Part shown: positions 43,883 through 52,539 of the stretch, piece by piece
Position numbering within the stretch: position 1 is the stretch's first letter
Layout: the number at the start of each line of letters is the position of its first letter
Origin: Microthrixaceae bacterium
GTDB lineage: Bacteria; Actinomycetota; Acidimicrobiia; Acidimicrobiales; Microtrichaceae
DNA length: 64,000 nucleotides
Reading direction: 5' to 3'
NCBI GenBank assembly: GCA_023958095.1
Contig: JAMLGJ010000011.1
Location: 40,874-104,873 of the forward strand
Notes under the pieces: generated by a model
What the model saw: only the letters and a program-made list of their open reading frames with translations
Databases searched by the model: none
Told to the model about the DNA's origin: nothing
Translations under genes and position numbers: made by a program

Positions 43883-44626
43883 GCCGATTCCGGGAACCCC
43901 TCCAAGGGCGGTGAGAACCGCTTCCGGCCGTTCGAGGTGGGCGGCATGGCCTGCCCGGGGGATGCGAACCGCCGTTGCGTTGGGTCCGATCGAACCCACC
44001 AGCCGCTCGGCCAGCTCTCCATAGGCGCTGTCGGCGGCACCGCTCACCACGAGTACGGGCATGTGCAGCTCGCCCAGCCGGCCCCACAGGGGATCCATCG
44101 AGCCGGTGCCGGCATTGCGCAGGGACCCGGCGAGGCCCTCCACGGTGTTGCGGGTCCGCTCCTGTTCGAAGCGGGCGGCGGCGGGGAGCCCCGCGAACAT
44201 CTCCATCGAGAGCCACTCGGACATGAACGCGGCGACTCCCAGCTGCTCGAGTCGGCGTGCACGTGCCTCGTCGGTGTCCCTGCGGGCCCGTCGGGCTGCC
44301 GTGTCGTCGATCCCGGCGGTTCCCCCCACCAGCACCAGCGCATCGACCGACTCGGGTCGCTGCAGTGCCACATGGAGGGCGATGCGTGCCCCCATCGAGT
44401 AGCCGAACCACACCCCGGCGCCGAGCTCGTCCGCGAGGAGCTCGGCGATCCCCGGGCAATCGAGCGATGCGAGCTCGCTGCGGTCGCCGTGGCCGGGCAG
44501 GTCGGGGCACAGCACCTGGTTGTGGTGTGCGAGGGCCCGGGCCAGCGGTCCGAGGCAGCGGCCCGTCTGGCCGAAACCATGGAGCATGTGGATCCTCGAG
44601 AGCGGATCTCCGGTTCGGTCGTGCAC
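43715..44626 (-). CDS. menH: SHCHC synthase MenH (alpha/beta hydrolase)
   Basis: A 303-aa alpha/beta hydrolase, taken as MenH because it is divergent from menD and next to menA. Serine nucleophile in FGYSMGAR (S77), Asp in SGAADSAYGEL, His in AGHAAHLERP; the N-terminal MLHGFGQTGR loop is typical. The homologous domain ends near residue 245; the last 55 residues, a His/Gly/Asp-rich tail, are antisense to the end of menA, an unusual feature. GTG at 44626 is used, 8 nt after a minus-strand TATCTT. Confidence 0.8.
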   Translation of the reverse strand: MHDRTGDPLSRIHMLHGFGQTGRCLGPLARALAHHNQVLCPDLPGHGDRSELASLDCPGIAELLADELGAGVWFGYSMGARIALHVALQRPESVDALVLVGGTAGIDDTAARRARRDTDEARARRLEQLGVAAFMSEWLSMEMFAGLPAAARFEQERTRNTVEGLAGSLRNAGTGSMDPLWGRLGELHMPVLVVSGAADSAYGELAERLVGSIGPNATAVRIPRAGHAAHLERPEAVLTALGGVPGIGSGYGETDHDREGVDQLHHPGGGENLQQGGSPGPGEHRQNGTPPHDHGHETHGDHG

Positions 44627-44634
44627 CGGGGCAC

Positions 44635-44640
44635 AAGATA
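44635..44640 (-). promoter_or_regulatory. -10-like TATCTT before menH
   Basis: Minus-strand TATCTT, 8 nt before GTG at 44626. Together with TAGTCT for menD it makes a compact divergent promoter region of 79 bp. Confidence 0.45.
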
Positions 44641-44690
44641 GCTGCGTGCGCCGCGGGTACCACCCGTCGGGCCGCCCCGGGGGATCCACC

Positions 44691-44696
44691 TAGTCT
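44691..44696 (+). promoter_or_regulatory. -10-like TAGTCT before menD
   Basis: TAGTCT, 9 nt, then ATG at 44706. Confidence 0.45.
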
Positions 44697-44705
44697 CTGG
44701 GAGCG

Positions 44706-46532
44706 ATGTGTGCCCACCCCCAAGAGCCGCCGCCTGCTCGGGACAGCTCCCGGGGCGGCTCGGACCCCGGAAGCCTCGCAGCGACGTTCTGCGCCACCCT
44801 CGTCGACGAGTGGGTGGCCCTCGGGATCACCGACGCGGTGCTCTGTCCGGGCTCGCGCAACACTCCCGTGACCGTCGCGCTGGCAACCGACGAGCGCCTG
44901 CGCACCCATGTCGTGCACGATGAGCGGTCCGCAGCGTTCATGGCCCTGGGACTGGGCCTGGCAACCGGGCGTCCGGCACCGCTCACCTGCACCAGCGGTT
45001 CCGCCCCGACGCACTTCCATCCGGCGGTCGTGGAGGCGGACCTGGCGGCCGTGCCGATGATCCTGGTCACCGCCGACCGGCCACCGGAGCTGCAGGGGGT
45101 GCTGGCGCCCCAGACGATCAACCAGCGCGACCTCTACGGATCGGCGGTGCGGTGGTACTGCGAGCCCGGTCCGCCGGCGCCCGGCTCCTCCCCCTGGTGG
45201 CGTGACCTGGCCTTCGACGCAGTGGACCGTGCCACCGGGGCGGTCCCCGGTCCGGTGCACCTCAACCTGGCCTTCAGGGAACCGCTCACGGGAACCGCCG
45301 GAGAACTGCCACCGGGCCGGGAACCGGTCGCGGAGCGAGGCCGGGTGCGGGCTGCGGCTCCGGGCACACCGTGGCAGGTGACCGATGAGGACGTGGCCAG
45401 GCTGCTGCCGCAGCTCTCCGCACGCCGTGGGGTGGTGGCGGCCGGAGCACGTGCCGCGCGCTCGTCCGCCGAGGCGCGCTCGGTGCTCGAGTTCGCGGAC
45501 ATGCTCGGCTGGCCGGTGCTGGCCACACCGCAGTCGGGCCTGCACGTCGAGCACGATCGCGTCGTCACCCCGTTCGATCCTGTGCTGCGTTCCGGGCTGT
45601 TCGACTCCCATGCCCCGGAGGTCGTGGTTCGCATCGGCGGTCTCGTCGCGTCACGCCCCGCCACCGAGTGGCTGGCCGGTGCCTCGGACCCCGGCAAACC
45701 GACCCCGCTCACGATCGCGGTGGACCGCTACGGACTGTGCCCGGATCCCGACTCCACGGTCGCCCGGAGATTCACCTGCACACCGGGGGACTTCGCGGCA
45801 CGATTCGCCGGGCTCGGGGCCGAACCCGCGCCGCGGTGGTGGACCGACACCTGGGCCGCCGCGGCCTCGCTGACGCGTTCGGTGCTCGCCGGGCAGCTCG
45901 AGGCCGTCCGCACCGCGGTCTGTGACGAGCCCTCCACTGCCGCCGCGGTGATGGCCGCGGCGCCCGTCGGTTCGGAGGTGTTCGTCTCGTCATCGATGCC
46001 GGTGCGCGACCTCGAGTCCTTCGCCGCTCCGCGTGAGGGGGTCCGGGTGCACTCGAACCGTGGCACCAATGGCATCGACGGTTCGATCGCCACCGCCACC
46101 GGGATCGCCATGGGCTCGGACCGTCCGGTGGTCGCGCTCTGCGGGGACCTCGCGTTCCTCCACGACGTGGGTTCGTTGTCGGGCCTGGCAGGTCGCGGTG
46201 TGGAGCTGACCGTCGTGGTGATCGACAACGACGGTGGTGGGATCTTCAGCTTCCTGCCACAGGCCGGTGAGTTGCCGGAGCCGCTGTTCGAACGTGCCTT
46301 CGGGACGCCCCACGGGCAGGACCTGGTGAGGGTCGCCCGTTCCTTCGGGTTGCCCGCCGAGGAGGTGGGTACGCGCGGGGAGCTGCTCGATGCCCTGGGG
46401 CCCGCCGACGGGGTGACCGGGCCCCGGGTCGTGGTCGTGCGCAGCGACCGCCGGGCGAACGTGGCGTTCCACCGCGGCCTCCAGGACCGGGTGAGCGCAG
46501 CGCTCGGCGAGCTGCGAGCGCCCGGCGCGTGA
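44706..46532 (+). CDS. menD: SEPHCHC synthase MenD
   Basis: A 608-aa thiamine-diphosphate enzyme joining isochorismate and 2-oxoglutarate, the first committed menaquinone step. VLCPGSRNTPV, HDERSAAFMALG with the ThDP-activating Glu, CTSGSAPTHFHPAVVEA, and the ThDP/Mg region ALCGDLAFLHDVGSL followed by NDGGGIFSFLPQ are all as expected. About 25 extra residues precede the family start LAATFCATLVDEW. Divergent from menH. Confidence 0.95.
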   Translation: MCAHPQEPPPARDSSRGGSDPGSLAATFCATLVDEWVALGITDAVLCPGSRNTPVTVALATDERLRTHVVHDERSAAFMALGLGLATGRPAPLTCTSGSAPTHFHPAVVEADLAAVPMILVTADRPPELQGVLAPQTINQRDLYGSAVRWYCEPGPPAPGSSPWWRDLAFDAVDRATGAVPGPVHLNLAFREPLTGTAGELPPGREPVAERGRVRAAAPGTPWQVTDEDVARLLPQLSARRGVVAAGARAARSSAEARSVLEFADMLGWPVLATPQSGLHVEHDRVVTPFDPVLRSGLFDSHAPEVVVRIGGLVASRPATEWLAGASDPGKPTPLTIAVDRYGLCPDPDSTVARRFTCTPGDFAARFAGLGAEPAPRWWTDTWAAAASLTRSVLAGQLEAVRTAVCDEPSTAAAVMAAAPVGSEVFVSSSMPVRDLESFAAPREGVRVHSNRGTNGIDGSIATATGIAMGSDRPVVALCGDLAFLHDVGSLSGLAGRGVELTVVVIDNDGGGIFSFLPQAGELPEPLFERAFGTPHGQDLVRVARSFGLPAEEVGTRGELLDALGPADGVTGPRVVVVRSDRRANVAFHRGLQDRVSAALGELRAPGA

Positions 46533-46561
46533 TCGGCCCGGTGCTCTCGTCACCCGGGCCG

Positions 46562-46567
46562 TAGAGT
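46562..46567 (+). promoter_or_regulatory. -10-like TAGAGT before the hydrolase gene
   Basis: TAGAGT, 6 nt, then ATG at 46574; predicted leaderless. Confidence 0.5.
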
Positions 46568-46573
46568 GTGACC

Positions 46574-47521
46574 ATGTCCAGCGAAGGTGACCAGGACCAC
46601 ACAGCGCAGAGCCGTCCCTTCCCGCCGCGCCGCTGGGGCGAGACCGAGGTCGATTCCGGACGCGTGCTGGGCTGGGCCGAGTACGGCCACCCCGACGGTG
46701 ATCCACTGCTGTGGTACCACGGCACCCCGGGGGCGCGCACCCAGTTGCCCCCGGTGGCCCACGAGACCGCCCTGCAGCGAGGCTTCAGGATCATCACCGT
46801 GGAGCGTCCCGGTACGGGGGCCTCGACGGACCACCAGTACCGCCGGATATCGGACTTCGGGGCGGATGCCGAGGTGCTGGTCGACGACCTGGGGCTCGAC
46901 CGCTTCGGTGTCGTGGGCCTCTCCGGTGGCGGACCGTACGTGCTGGCCACCGCGCACCGCATGCCCGACCGTGTCGTGGTGGGTTCGCTCCTCGGAGGGA
47001 TCGGCCCCACCAGGGGACCCGACGCGGTGTGGTCCTACACCCGGGCGCTGCGGTTCCTCGCCCCGACGCTGGAGGTGCTGCGTTCACCCATCGGCTCGGT
47101 CCTGGGGCCTGCGGTGGGAGCAGCCGAACGTGTCGGTGAGCAGGCCATCGACATCTTCGCGAGGCTCGTCGGGGGACACGACCGTGAGGTGCTGTCGGAC
47201 CCCGATTTCGCCGCGATGTTCGTCTCCGACCTCACCAACGCGGGACAGCTCCGTTCGGTGGCACACGACATGGCCCTGTTCGCGAGGCACTGGGGATTCC
47301 TGCTCGAGGAGGTGACCCCACCGGTGATCGTCTGGCAGGGTCTCGCGGACCCCATCGTCCCTCCGTCCCATGGCCACCACCAGGCGGCGCGGTTGCCCAA
47401 CGCGCAACTGCGGGTGCGCCCGGGGGAGGGCCACTTCGCAGGCTTCGCCGAGGTGGCGGAGGTGCTCGACGTGGCACGCGAGGTCTGGGCCCTCGAGACG
47501 CTCGAACCAACCACCGACTGA
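46574..47521 (+). CDS. Alpha/beta hydrolase
   Basis: A 315-aa alpha/beta hydrolase with oxyanion-loop motif YHGTPGART (about 46-54), serine nucleophile in GLSGGGPYVL, Asp in GLADPIVPPSHG and His in GEGHFAGFAE. No signal peptide. It lies between menD and menF, and could be taken for the DHNA-CoA thioesterase missing from the window, but that enzyme is normally a hotdog-fold protein, so this is only a position-based idea. ATG at 46574 rather than the in-frame GTG at 46568. Confidence 0.85.
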   Translation: MSSEGDQDHTAQSRPFPPRRWGETEVDSGRVLGWAEYGHPDGDPLLWYHGTPGARTQLPPVAHETALQRGFRIITVERPGTGASTDHQYRRISDFGADAEVLVDDLGLDRFGVVGLSGGGPYVLATAHRMPDRVVVGSLLGGIGPTRGPDAVWSYTRALRFLAPTLEVLRSPIGSVLGPAVGAAERVGEQAIDIFARLVGGHDREVLSDPDFAAMFVSDLTNAGQLRSVAHDMALFARHWGFLLEEVTPPVIVWQGLADPIVPPSHGHHQAARLPNAQLRVRPGEGHFAGFAEVAEVLDVAREVWALETLEPTTD

Positions 47522-47523
47522 GC

Positions 47524-47539
47524 CGACCCGCTCGGGTCG
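47524..47539. terminator. Hairpin between convergent hydrolase and menF genes
   Basis: CGACCC-GCTC-GGGTCG forms a perfect 6-bp stem, followed by a second imperfect palindrome (AACGGCCCG / CGGGCTGTT). Sits in the 39-bp convergent gap; no U-run, so a bidirectional pause or factor-dependent site is more likely than a classic terminator. Confidence 0.35.
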
Positions 47540-47560
47540 CAACAACGGCCCGCGGGCTGT

Positions 47561-48739
47561 TCAGATCCGCACCACTGCCGAGAGCACTGCCTGGGCCTTG
47601 GAACGGGTCTCCTCGAGTTCGGCTTCGGGGTCGGAATCGGCCACCACCCCGACCCCGGCGAAGAGGCGGCCCCCTCGATCATCCAGCTGGATCGCCCGGA
47701 TCCCCACCGCGAAGGTGCCGTTGCCCGAGGCATCGAGCCATCCCACCGGGCCCGCGTAGCGACCGCGGCCGGCTTGTTCCAGCCGCTCGCGCATCTGCAG
47801 AGCCACGGCCGTAGGGTGGCCTCCCACCGCCGGTGTGGGGTGGAGGGCGGCAACCAGCTCCAGCACCGAGGGTTCCGGCTGGCCGAGGTGTCCCTCGACC
47901 ATCGTTGCCAGGTGCTGGACGGGGCCCGCCTGTACGACCGACGGCGCAGGTTCCGCGTCGAGGTACGAGCACCAGCCCAACAGGGCGTCGTGCACGGCAT
48001 CGATCGTGACCTGGTGCTCGCGGCGGTTCTTGTCCGAGGCGAGCAGCTCACCGGCGGCGCGCTGGTCGACCTCGGGGTGTCCGGTGCGGGTGGTGGTACC
48101 CGCCATGGGGCGGGCACGGACGGTGCTCGCCCGCCGCGACACGAGAAGCTCCGGGCTCGCCCCGACGAAACGGTCCACCGCGAAGCAGAACGCACCAGGG
48201 TGGCTGGAACGCAGGCGGGTGAAGATGTCCTCGTCGTCCAGGGGCACGTCCGCCGACACGTCGATTGCACGTGCCAGCACCACCTTGGTCAGTTCGCCGC
48301 GGCGGATGGCGTCGCGGGCTTCCCGGACGTCACCACACCATTGCTGCGGCGGGACCGCCGCACGCACGTCGATCTCCCGGGGCATCTCGGATCGCGCGCC
48401 GCTGACCCGGCCACCCGAGGTGGCAGGGGAGCGGTCGGGAGTGGCCGTGGCCCGGAGCGGGGATCCCCCCACCTCGACGCGGACCCGTTCCCCGTCGGAG
48501 TCGACGATCCAGGTGCGTTCGGGCACCACCAGGCGTGCCGGCTCGCCGCGGTCGAATGGCAGCGCGGCGAAGGCCACCACGTGCTCGCTCCCCTCGATGC
48601 GGGCCAGTCGCTCGTGTGCGTGAGCTGCATGGTCCACCCATGGCGCCGGGAGCTCGATGACCTGGGCGGTGCCCGAGGCAACCATCGAACGGCGGGGGGA
48701 ACTGAAGGCGGTGAAAGCGTCGGGTTCCGGGGCGGTCAT
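47561..48739 (-). CDS. menF: Isochorismate synthase MenF
   Basis: A 392-aa chorismate-binding enzyme. The C-terminal chorismate domain has LTKVVLARAIDV, the segment ASPELLVSRR, RPMAGTTTR, VQHLATMVEGHL, LHPTPAVGGHPTAVAL and the final YAGPVGWLDASGNGTFAVGIR, matching isochorismate synthases; the menaquinone setting argues against siderophore EntC. ATG at 48739 overlaps the menG stop (ATGA), so the two are co-transcribed. Confidence 0.92.
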   Translation of the reverse strand: MTAPEPDAFTAFSSPRRSMVASGTAQVIELPAPWVDHAAHAHERLARIEGSEHVVAFAALPFDRGEPARLVVPERTWIVDSDGERVRVEVGGSPLRATATPDRSPATSGGRVSGARSEMPREIDVRAAVPPQQWCGDVREARDAIRRGELTKVVLARAIDVSADVPLDDEDIFTRLRSSHPGAFCFAVDRFVGASPELLVSRRASTVRARPMAGTTTRTGHPEVDQRAAGELLASDKNRREHQVTIDAVHDALLGWCSYLDAEPAPSVVQAGPVQHLATMVEGHLGQPEPSVLELVAALHPTPAVGGHPTAVALQMRERLEQAGRGRYAGPVGWLDASGNGTFAVGIRAIQLDDRGGRLFAGVGVVADSDPEAELEETRSKAQAVLSAVVRI

Positions 48740-49473
48740 GCACGCCTCGCCGTGATCAGCTGGGCGATCCCGCCGGTCAGCAACGTCCTCTCGATGTCGA
48801 CGAAACCGGCGGAGTGCACCATCGACAGCAGTTCCCCGGTCGGGGGAAGGTAGGCGACCGAGCGGGGCAGGTAGCTGTAGGCGTCCCTGTCCGACAGCAG
48901 GCCGCCCACCAGCGGCACGACCCGGTTGAAGTAGACCCCGTGTCCGAGCCGCATCAACGGGTTGGGTGGCTCGGACACGTCGAGGAGTGCGACGCGTGCT
49001 CCGCTGCGGAGCACCCGGGCGAGCTCCACCAGCGTGGCCCCGAGGTCGGTGAAGTTGCGCAGGGCGAACCCGCAGGTGGCCCCGCCGGCGCACGCGTCGT
49101 GGAGTGGCAGCGCGAGCGAGTCCGCCTGGACACGAGCGAAGCACCCGGGAGCGGCTCCGAGCATGCCGAGGCTGAGGTCGACACCCACGGAGTGCCAGCC
49201 CACCGAATCGAGTTCGCGTGCCATGTCGCCGGTGCCACAGGCGAGGTCGACCACCACCGAGTCGTCCGGCGGGCCGAGCGAGCGGATGGCCCGGGTGCGC
49301 CAGCCCCGGTCCATCCCGAAGGTCATCACCCGGTTGACGAGGTCGTAGCGTCCCGAGATCGCGTCGAACATGGAGCGCACCGCCGCGGTCTTCGCCTCGC
49401 CGGAGGGCAGCGCGTCCGAGCGCCCGGGGATGGTGGCCGCGGCAGCGGGTCCGGTGCGTTCGCCTGGAGTCAC
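48736..49473 (-). CDS. menG: Demethylmenaquinone methyltransferase MenG (UbiE)
   Basis: A 245-aa SAM-dependent methyltransferase catalysing the last menaquinone step. VRSMFDAISGRYDLVNRVMTFG is the UbiE/MenG start, VVVDLACGTGDMAREL the SAM loop, and GFALRNFTDLGATLVELARVL and LDVSEPPNPLMR the second UbiE blocks. GTG at 49473 is preceded by TAGGCT 6 nt upstream. Confidence 0.94.
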   Translation of the reverse strand: MTPGERTGPAAAATIPGRSDALPSGEAKTAAVRSMFDAISGRYDLVNRVMTFGMDRGWRTRAIRSLGPPDDSVVVDLACGTGDMARELDSVGWHSVGVDLSLGMLGAAPGCFARVQADSLALPLHDACAGGATCGFALRNFTDLGATLVELARVLRSGARVALLDVSEPPNPLMRLGHGVYFNRVVPLVGGLLSDRDAYSYLPRSVAYLPPTGELLSMVHSAGFVDIERTLLTGGIAQLITARRA

Positions 49474-49479
49474 GGCGCC

Positions 49480-49485
49480 AGCCTA
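49480..49485 (-). promoter_or_regulatory. -10-like TAGGCT before menG-menF
   Basis: Minus-strand TAGGCT, 6 nt before GTG at 49473; predicted leaderless promoter of the menGF unit. Confidence 0.5.
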
Positions 49486-49534
49486 TTTGCCGGTGCGGTG
49501 GCCGGCCTGCAGCGCGCCAGCGAGTGGCGCCCGT

Positions 49535-51904
49535 TCACAGTTCCTCGTTGCGCTGCATCCAGGTGAACGAGATCCAGCCCGGCAGGATCGGCAGCCAGTA
49601 GGTGGCGAGGCGGAAGGACAGGGTGGCGGACACGGCGGCTCCGCTGGACATGCCGAATCCAGTGAGCGCGGTGATCATCGCCGCCTCGAACGCCCCGAGG
49701 CCTCCCGGCGTGGGTGCCGCGGTGGCAAGCGCTCCAGCCAGGAGGTACCCGACCGCGACCTGGTTGACGCTCGGACCGCCCCCGAAGGCCTCCACGGCTG
49801 CGATCATGGCGACTATGTAGCTGAGGGTGATCCCGATCGATCCCCCGAGCAGCTGCATCACGCGCACCGGGTTGGTGACCACGGCCGCTATCGAGCCGGC
49901 AGCCGAGCGCAACGCCTGGCTGAGCGGAGCGAGCAGCCGTTCCCGCAGGCCACGGTGGGCGAAGGCGACGCCCAGCACGGCCAGCACCACGGCCGCAGCA
50001 CCGAGCAACCAGCTGGCATCGGGGAGTGAGAAGTCACCGACGCCGTCGGTGCCACCCCAGGCGATGGCGACCAGCAGCAGCGCCAGGTGGCCGACCAGCC
50101 CGGCCCCTGCGTCGAGCGCGACCGATGCGCCCGCGGCCGCCGGCTCGACACCGGAGCGCTGGAGGAAGCGGATGCCGAGCGCGACGCTGCCGGAGTTGGC
50201 CGGGGCGATGAGGCTCACGAAGCTGGCGGCGAGCTGTGCCCGCAGGGCGGGCAGGAAGGGGACCGTGTCGGGTACGGCGCCCACGAAGCTCACCGCTCCG
50301 AACAGGTAGGACACCGCAGATGCGACGATCATCCAGGCGGCCCAGGCCCAGTCGGCATCGGTGAAGGCGTCCACGGTGCTGCGCAGGTCCGTCAGCTGGG
50401 GCAGCACCAGGTAGAACGCGAGGCTCAGCGCCAGCACCGTCACGACCGTTCGGGGTCGGACCCGCTCGATCCTCTCGAGTTCGGGGTTCGCGATCCCGCA
50501 ACCCGAGGCCAGGGCTGACCGGAGCTCGTCGAGCAGACCCCGCTGCTCCCTCAGGGCGCTGCGGGTCGAGCGGGGCAGGGCCAGGGGCTGCAGCAGCGGG
50601 TACGCAGCGGCTATCCGTTCGGGTCCGAGTGCATCCACGGCCGCGGCCACCGCTGCTTCCGGGCCGACCACCACGGCGGTGTCGGTCAGGAGCTGTGCCA
50701 GGTCGAGCGCCTGCTCCCGGTCGGTCGCGGTGAGGCGGGCCAGCTGGAAGCTCGTGATCCACACCTGCTGCTCACCATCGAGGATGCAGCGGTGAAGTGT
50801 CAGGCCCCGGTGGGCGATGCGGGCCTCGTGGAGCAAAGCCAGCTGCGTCCAGATGTCCACGAGCCGGTCGTGGTCCAGTTCGGCCGCGGACAGGGGGGTG
50901 CCGTCGACCTGTTGTTCCAGCACGCCCATCGCGTCCGGGCCGGCGGAGAGGATGCCCTGCATGCGCGGCGCACGTGCGCCGCTGCGCCATGCCATCTCGA
51001 GTGCGAGGGCCTCGTTCTGGACGCGCTGACGGATGGTGTTGAACGGCGCGTCAACCTCGTCGGCGCGCAGCCTCACGCTGCGCCACAGGTGGGTGAGGGT
51101 GTCCGCGGAGCGGTCGTGCGCGGTGCGCAGGCCGAGTCGCAGCCAGCTGCCGCTGACCTCGCGGATCCGGTAGGTGAGCGTCGTGTGACCCTGTGCGAGC
51201 TGCTCGATCCGCTCAGGGTCGACCCCCACGGTCCGCAGGGCCTCCACGAGCTGCTCGCCGGAGGGTTCGAGGCTGGGAGCCCCGCGGAGAAGCAGTACGC
51301 CGGCGCCGACGATGATGCCGATGCCTATCGCGGCGACGACGTCGACCGACGGGTCCGCGGAGAACGCGACCCGGACGGTTACCAGCACCGCGAGCGTCGT
51401 CCAGCCCGTGCGGCGCCAGCGTTCGGTCATCCAGGGAGAGCCGAACACCAGTCCCGCGGTGATCCCGGAGAGCAGCCCCGAGCTCGGGAAGGCCGGATCG
51501 GCGAGGAACCTCTCGCGTGCCGAGGAGACCCCCGCGAGGACCTCCACACGGCTGTTCGCCAGCACGAGGCCCAGGGCGAAGGTGGCCGCGGATGCGGTCA
51601 CCACCGTGGCGGCCAACCACGCCAGCAGCCGCCGTCGCCTGGTGACCATGAGGAACACCGCGATCGTGATCACGGAGGCCACCACCCCGACCTCGGCGAT
51701 GCCCAACAGGGTGCGCTCCCAGCGGCTCGGCAATCGGTCGAGGCTCTGGGCCAGGTCCTGCTCGGCACCTCCGAGGGTGTTGCGCGCGAACAGTGCCAGG
51801 GTGAGGCCGGCCAGGAGCACCACGAGCCCGGTGAGCAGGCGCAGGACGTCGCCGGGGGAGCGGATCCTGTCGCGGGGCATGAGCGAGAGCTCGACCCCGT
51901 TCAC
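49535..51904 (-). CDS. Three-part membrane protein: degenerate PAP2, pseudokinase-like domain, LPG-synthase/flippase-like domain
   Basis: A 789-aa membrane protein. Residues 18-207 hold about five helices that look like a decayed PAP2 phosphatase: FPSSGLLSG sits where PSGH belongs and RVAFSADPSVDVVAA where SRxxxxxHxxxD belongs. Residues 215-480 are soluble and kinase-like: QNEALALEMA as the alpha-C segment, HRGLTLHRCIL (365-375) in place of HRDLxxxN, and ITSF in place of DFG, so the catalytic residues are gone. Residues 485-789 have about eight helices of the LPG_synthase_TM (UPF0104) type, with PTPGGLGAFEAAM. No MprF catalytic domain. GTG at 51904 overlaps the HAD stop. Confidence 0.8.
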   Translation of the reverse strand: MNGVELSLMPRDRIRSPGDVLRLLTGLVVLLAGLTLALFARNTLGGAEQDLAQSLDRLPSRWERTLLGIAEVGVVASVITIAVFLMVTRRRRLLAWLAATVVTASAATFALGLVLANSRVEVLAGVSSARERFLADPAFPSSGLLSGITAGLVFGSPWMTERWRRTGWTTLAVLVTVRVAFSADPSVDVVAAIGIGIIVGAGVLLLRGAPSLEPSGEQLVEALRTVGVDPERIEQLAQGHTTLTYRIREVSGSWLRLGLRTAHDRSADTLTHLWRSVRLRADEVDAPFNTIRQRVQNEALALEMAWRSGARAPRMQGILSAGPDAMGVLEQQVDGTPLSAAELDHDRLVDIWTQLALLHEARIAHRGLTLHRCILDGEQQVWITSFQLARLTATDREQALDLAQLLTDTAVVVGPEAAVAAAVDALGPERIAAAYPLLQPLALPRSTRSALREQRGLLDELRSALASGCGIANPELERIERVRPRTVVTVLALSLAFYLVLPQLTDLRSTVDAFTDADWAWAAWMIVASAVSYLFGAVSFVGAVPDTVPFLPALRAQLAASFVSLIAPANSGSVALGIRFLQRSGVEPAAAGASVALDAGAGLVGHLALLLVAIAWGGTDGVGDFSLPDASWLLGAAAVVLAVLGVAFAHRGLRERLLAPLSQALRSAAGSIAAVVTNPVRVMQLLGGSIGITLSYIVAMIAAVEAFGGGPSVNQVAVGYLLAGALATAAPTPGGLGAFEAAMITALTGFGMSSGAAVSATLSFRLATYWLPILPGWISFTWMQRNEEL

Positions 51905-52539
51905 CTCCGGTGCTCCTGAGCGGTTCCCGTTGGCAGTCCCATCCCGGCCAGCTCGGTGCGCAGCTCACGGGCACCGGTGAAGGTGACGGTGCGCCAGCCC
52001 CGCCGCGCAGCCGCGGCGGTGTTCGCCTCGTTGTCGTCGATGAACACCACGGAATCCGCCAACAGGTCGAATCGCTGCTCGCACAGCTCGTAGATGCGCT
52101 GGTTCGGCTTGGTGACCCCGACCTCGCCCGAGATGAGGATGCCTTCCAGCAGTTGCAGGACCGGGTAGCGCTCGGGGATGCCCGCGAAGGTGATCGCCGA
52201 GAAGTTGGACAGGCCCACGCACCGCACGCCGGCATCCACGAGCGACGCCAGCAGCTCCGAACAACCCGGGTCCGCAGGACCGAGGCTGTGGGCGAAGTTC
52301 TCCACGTAGCCGCGCACCAGCGGAGCGGAACCGGGGGAGAGGAGTTCCACCTGCTCCAGGACCGCGCCGAGGTCGTCACCGGCGTCGAGGATGTCGTTGA
52401 GTTCCATGGTGAACACGGTTCGGCTCAGCTCGCGGGCCTGCTGGGCATCCCCGGTCACGCGGGCGAGAGCCGCGGCGCGGTCCCACGGGATCAGCACGTT
52501 GCCGAGGTCCCACACGATCGTCGGGCGGTCGCTCAGCAT
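51901..52539 (-). CDS. HAD family phosphatase (YihX-like)
   Basis: A 212-aa haloacid-dehalogenase-superfamily hydrolase. Motif I is VWDLGNVLIPWD (nucleophile D11, with the DLGNV variant typical of the YihX/epoxide-hydrolase-N group), motif II GLSNFSA, motif III lysine in VTKPNQRIYEL, motif IV FIDDNEANTAAA. YihX acts on glucose-1-phosphate; specificity here is unknown. ATG at 52539 lies within the 3' end of the peptidase gene (7-bp overlap). Confidence 0.88.
   Translation of the reverse strand: MLSDRPTIVWDLGNVLIPWDRAAALARVTGDAQQARELSRTVFTMELNDILDAGDDLGAVLEQVELLSPGSAPLVRGYVENFAHSLGPADPGCSELLASLVDAGVRCVGLSNFSAITFAGIPERYPVLQLLEGILISGEVGVTKPNQRIYELCEQRFDLLADSVVFIDDNEANTAAAARRGWRTVTFTGARELRTELAGMGLPTGTAQEHRR

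Noticed and set aside
46574..47521. Calling the alpha/beta hydrolase a DHNA-CoA thioesterase or second MenH
   Set aside because: Known DHNA-CoA thioesterases have the hotdog fold, and the gene divergent from menD is the better MenH; position alone is not enough.
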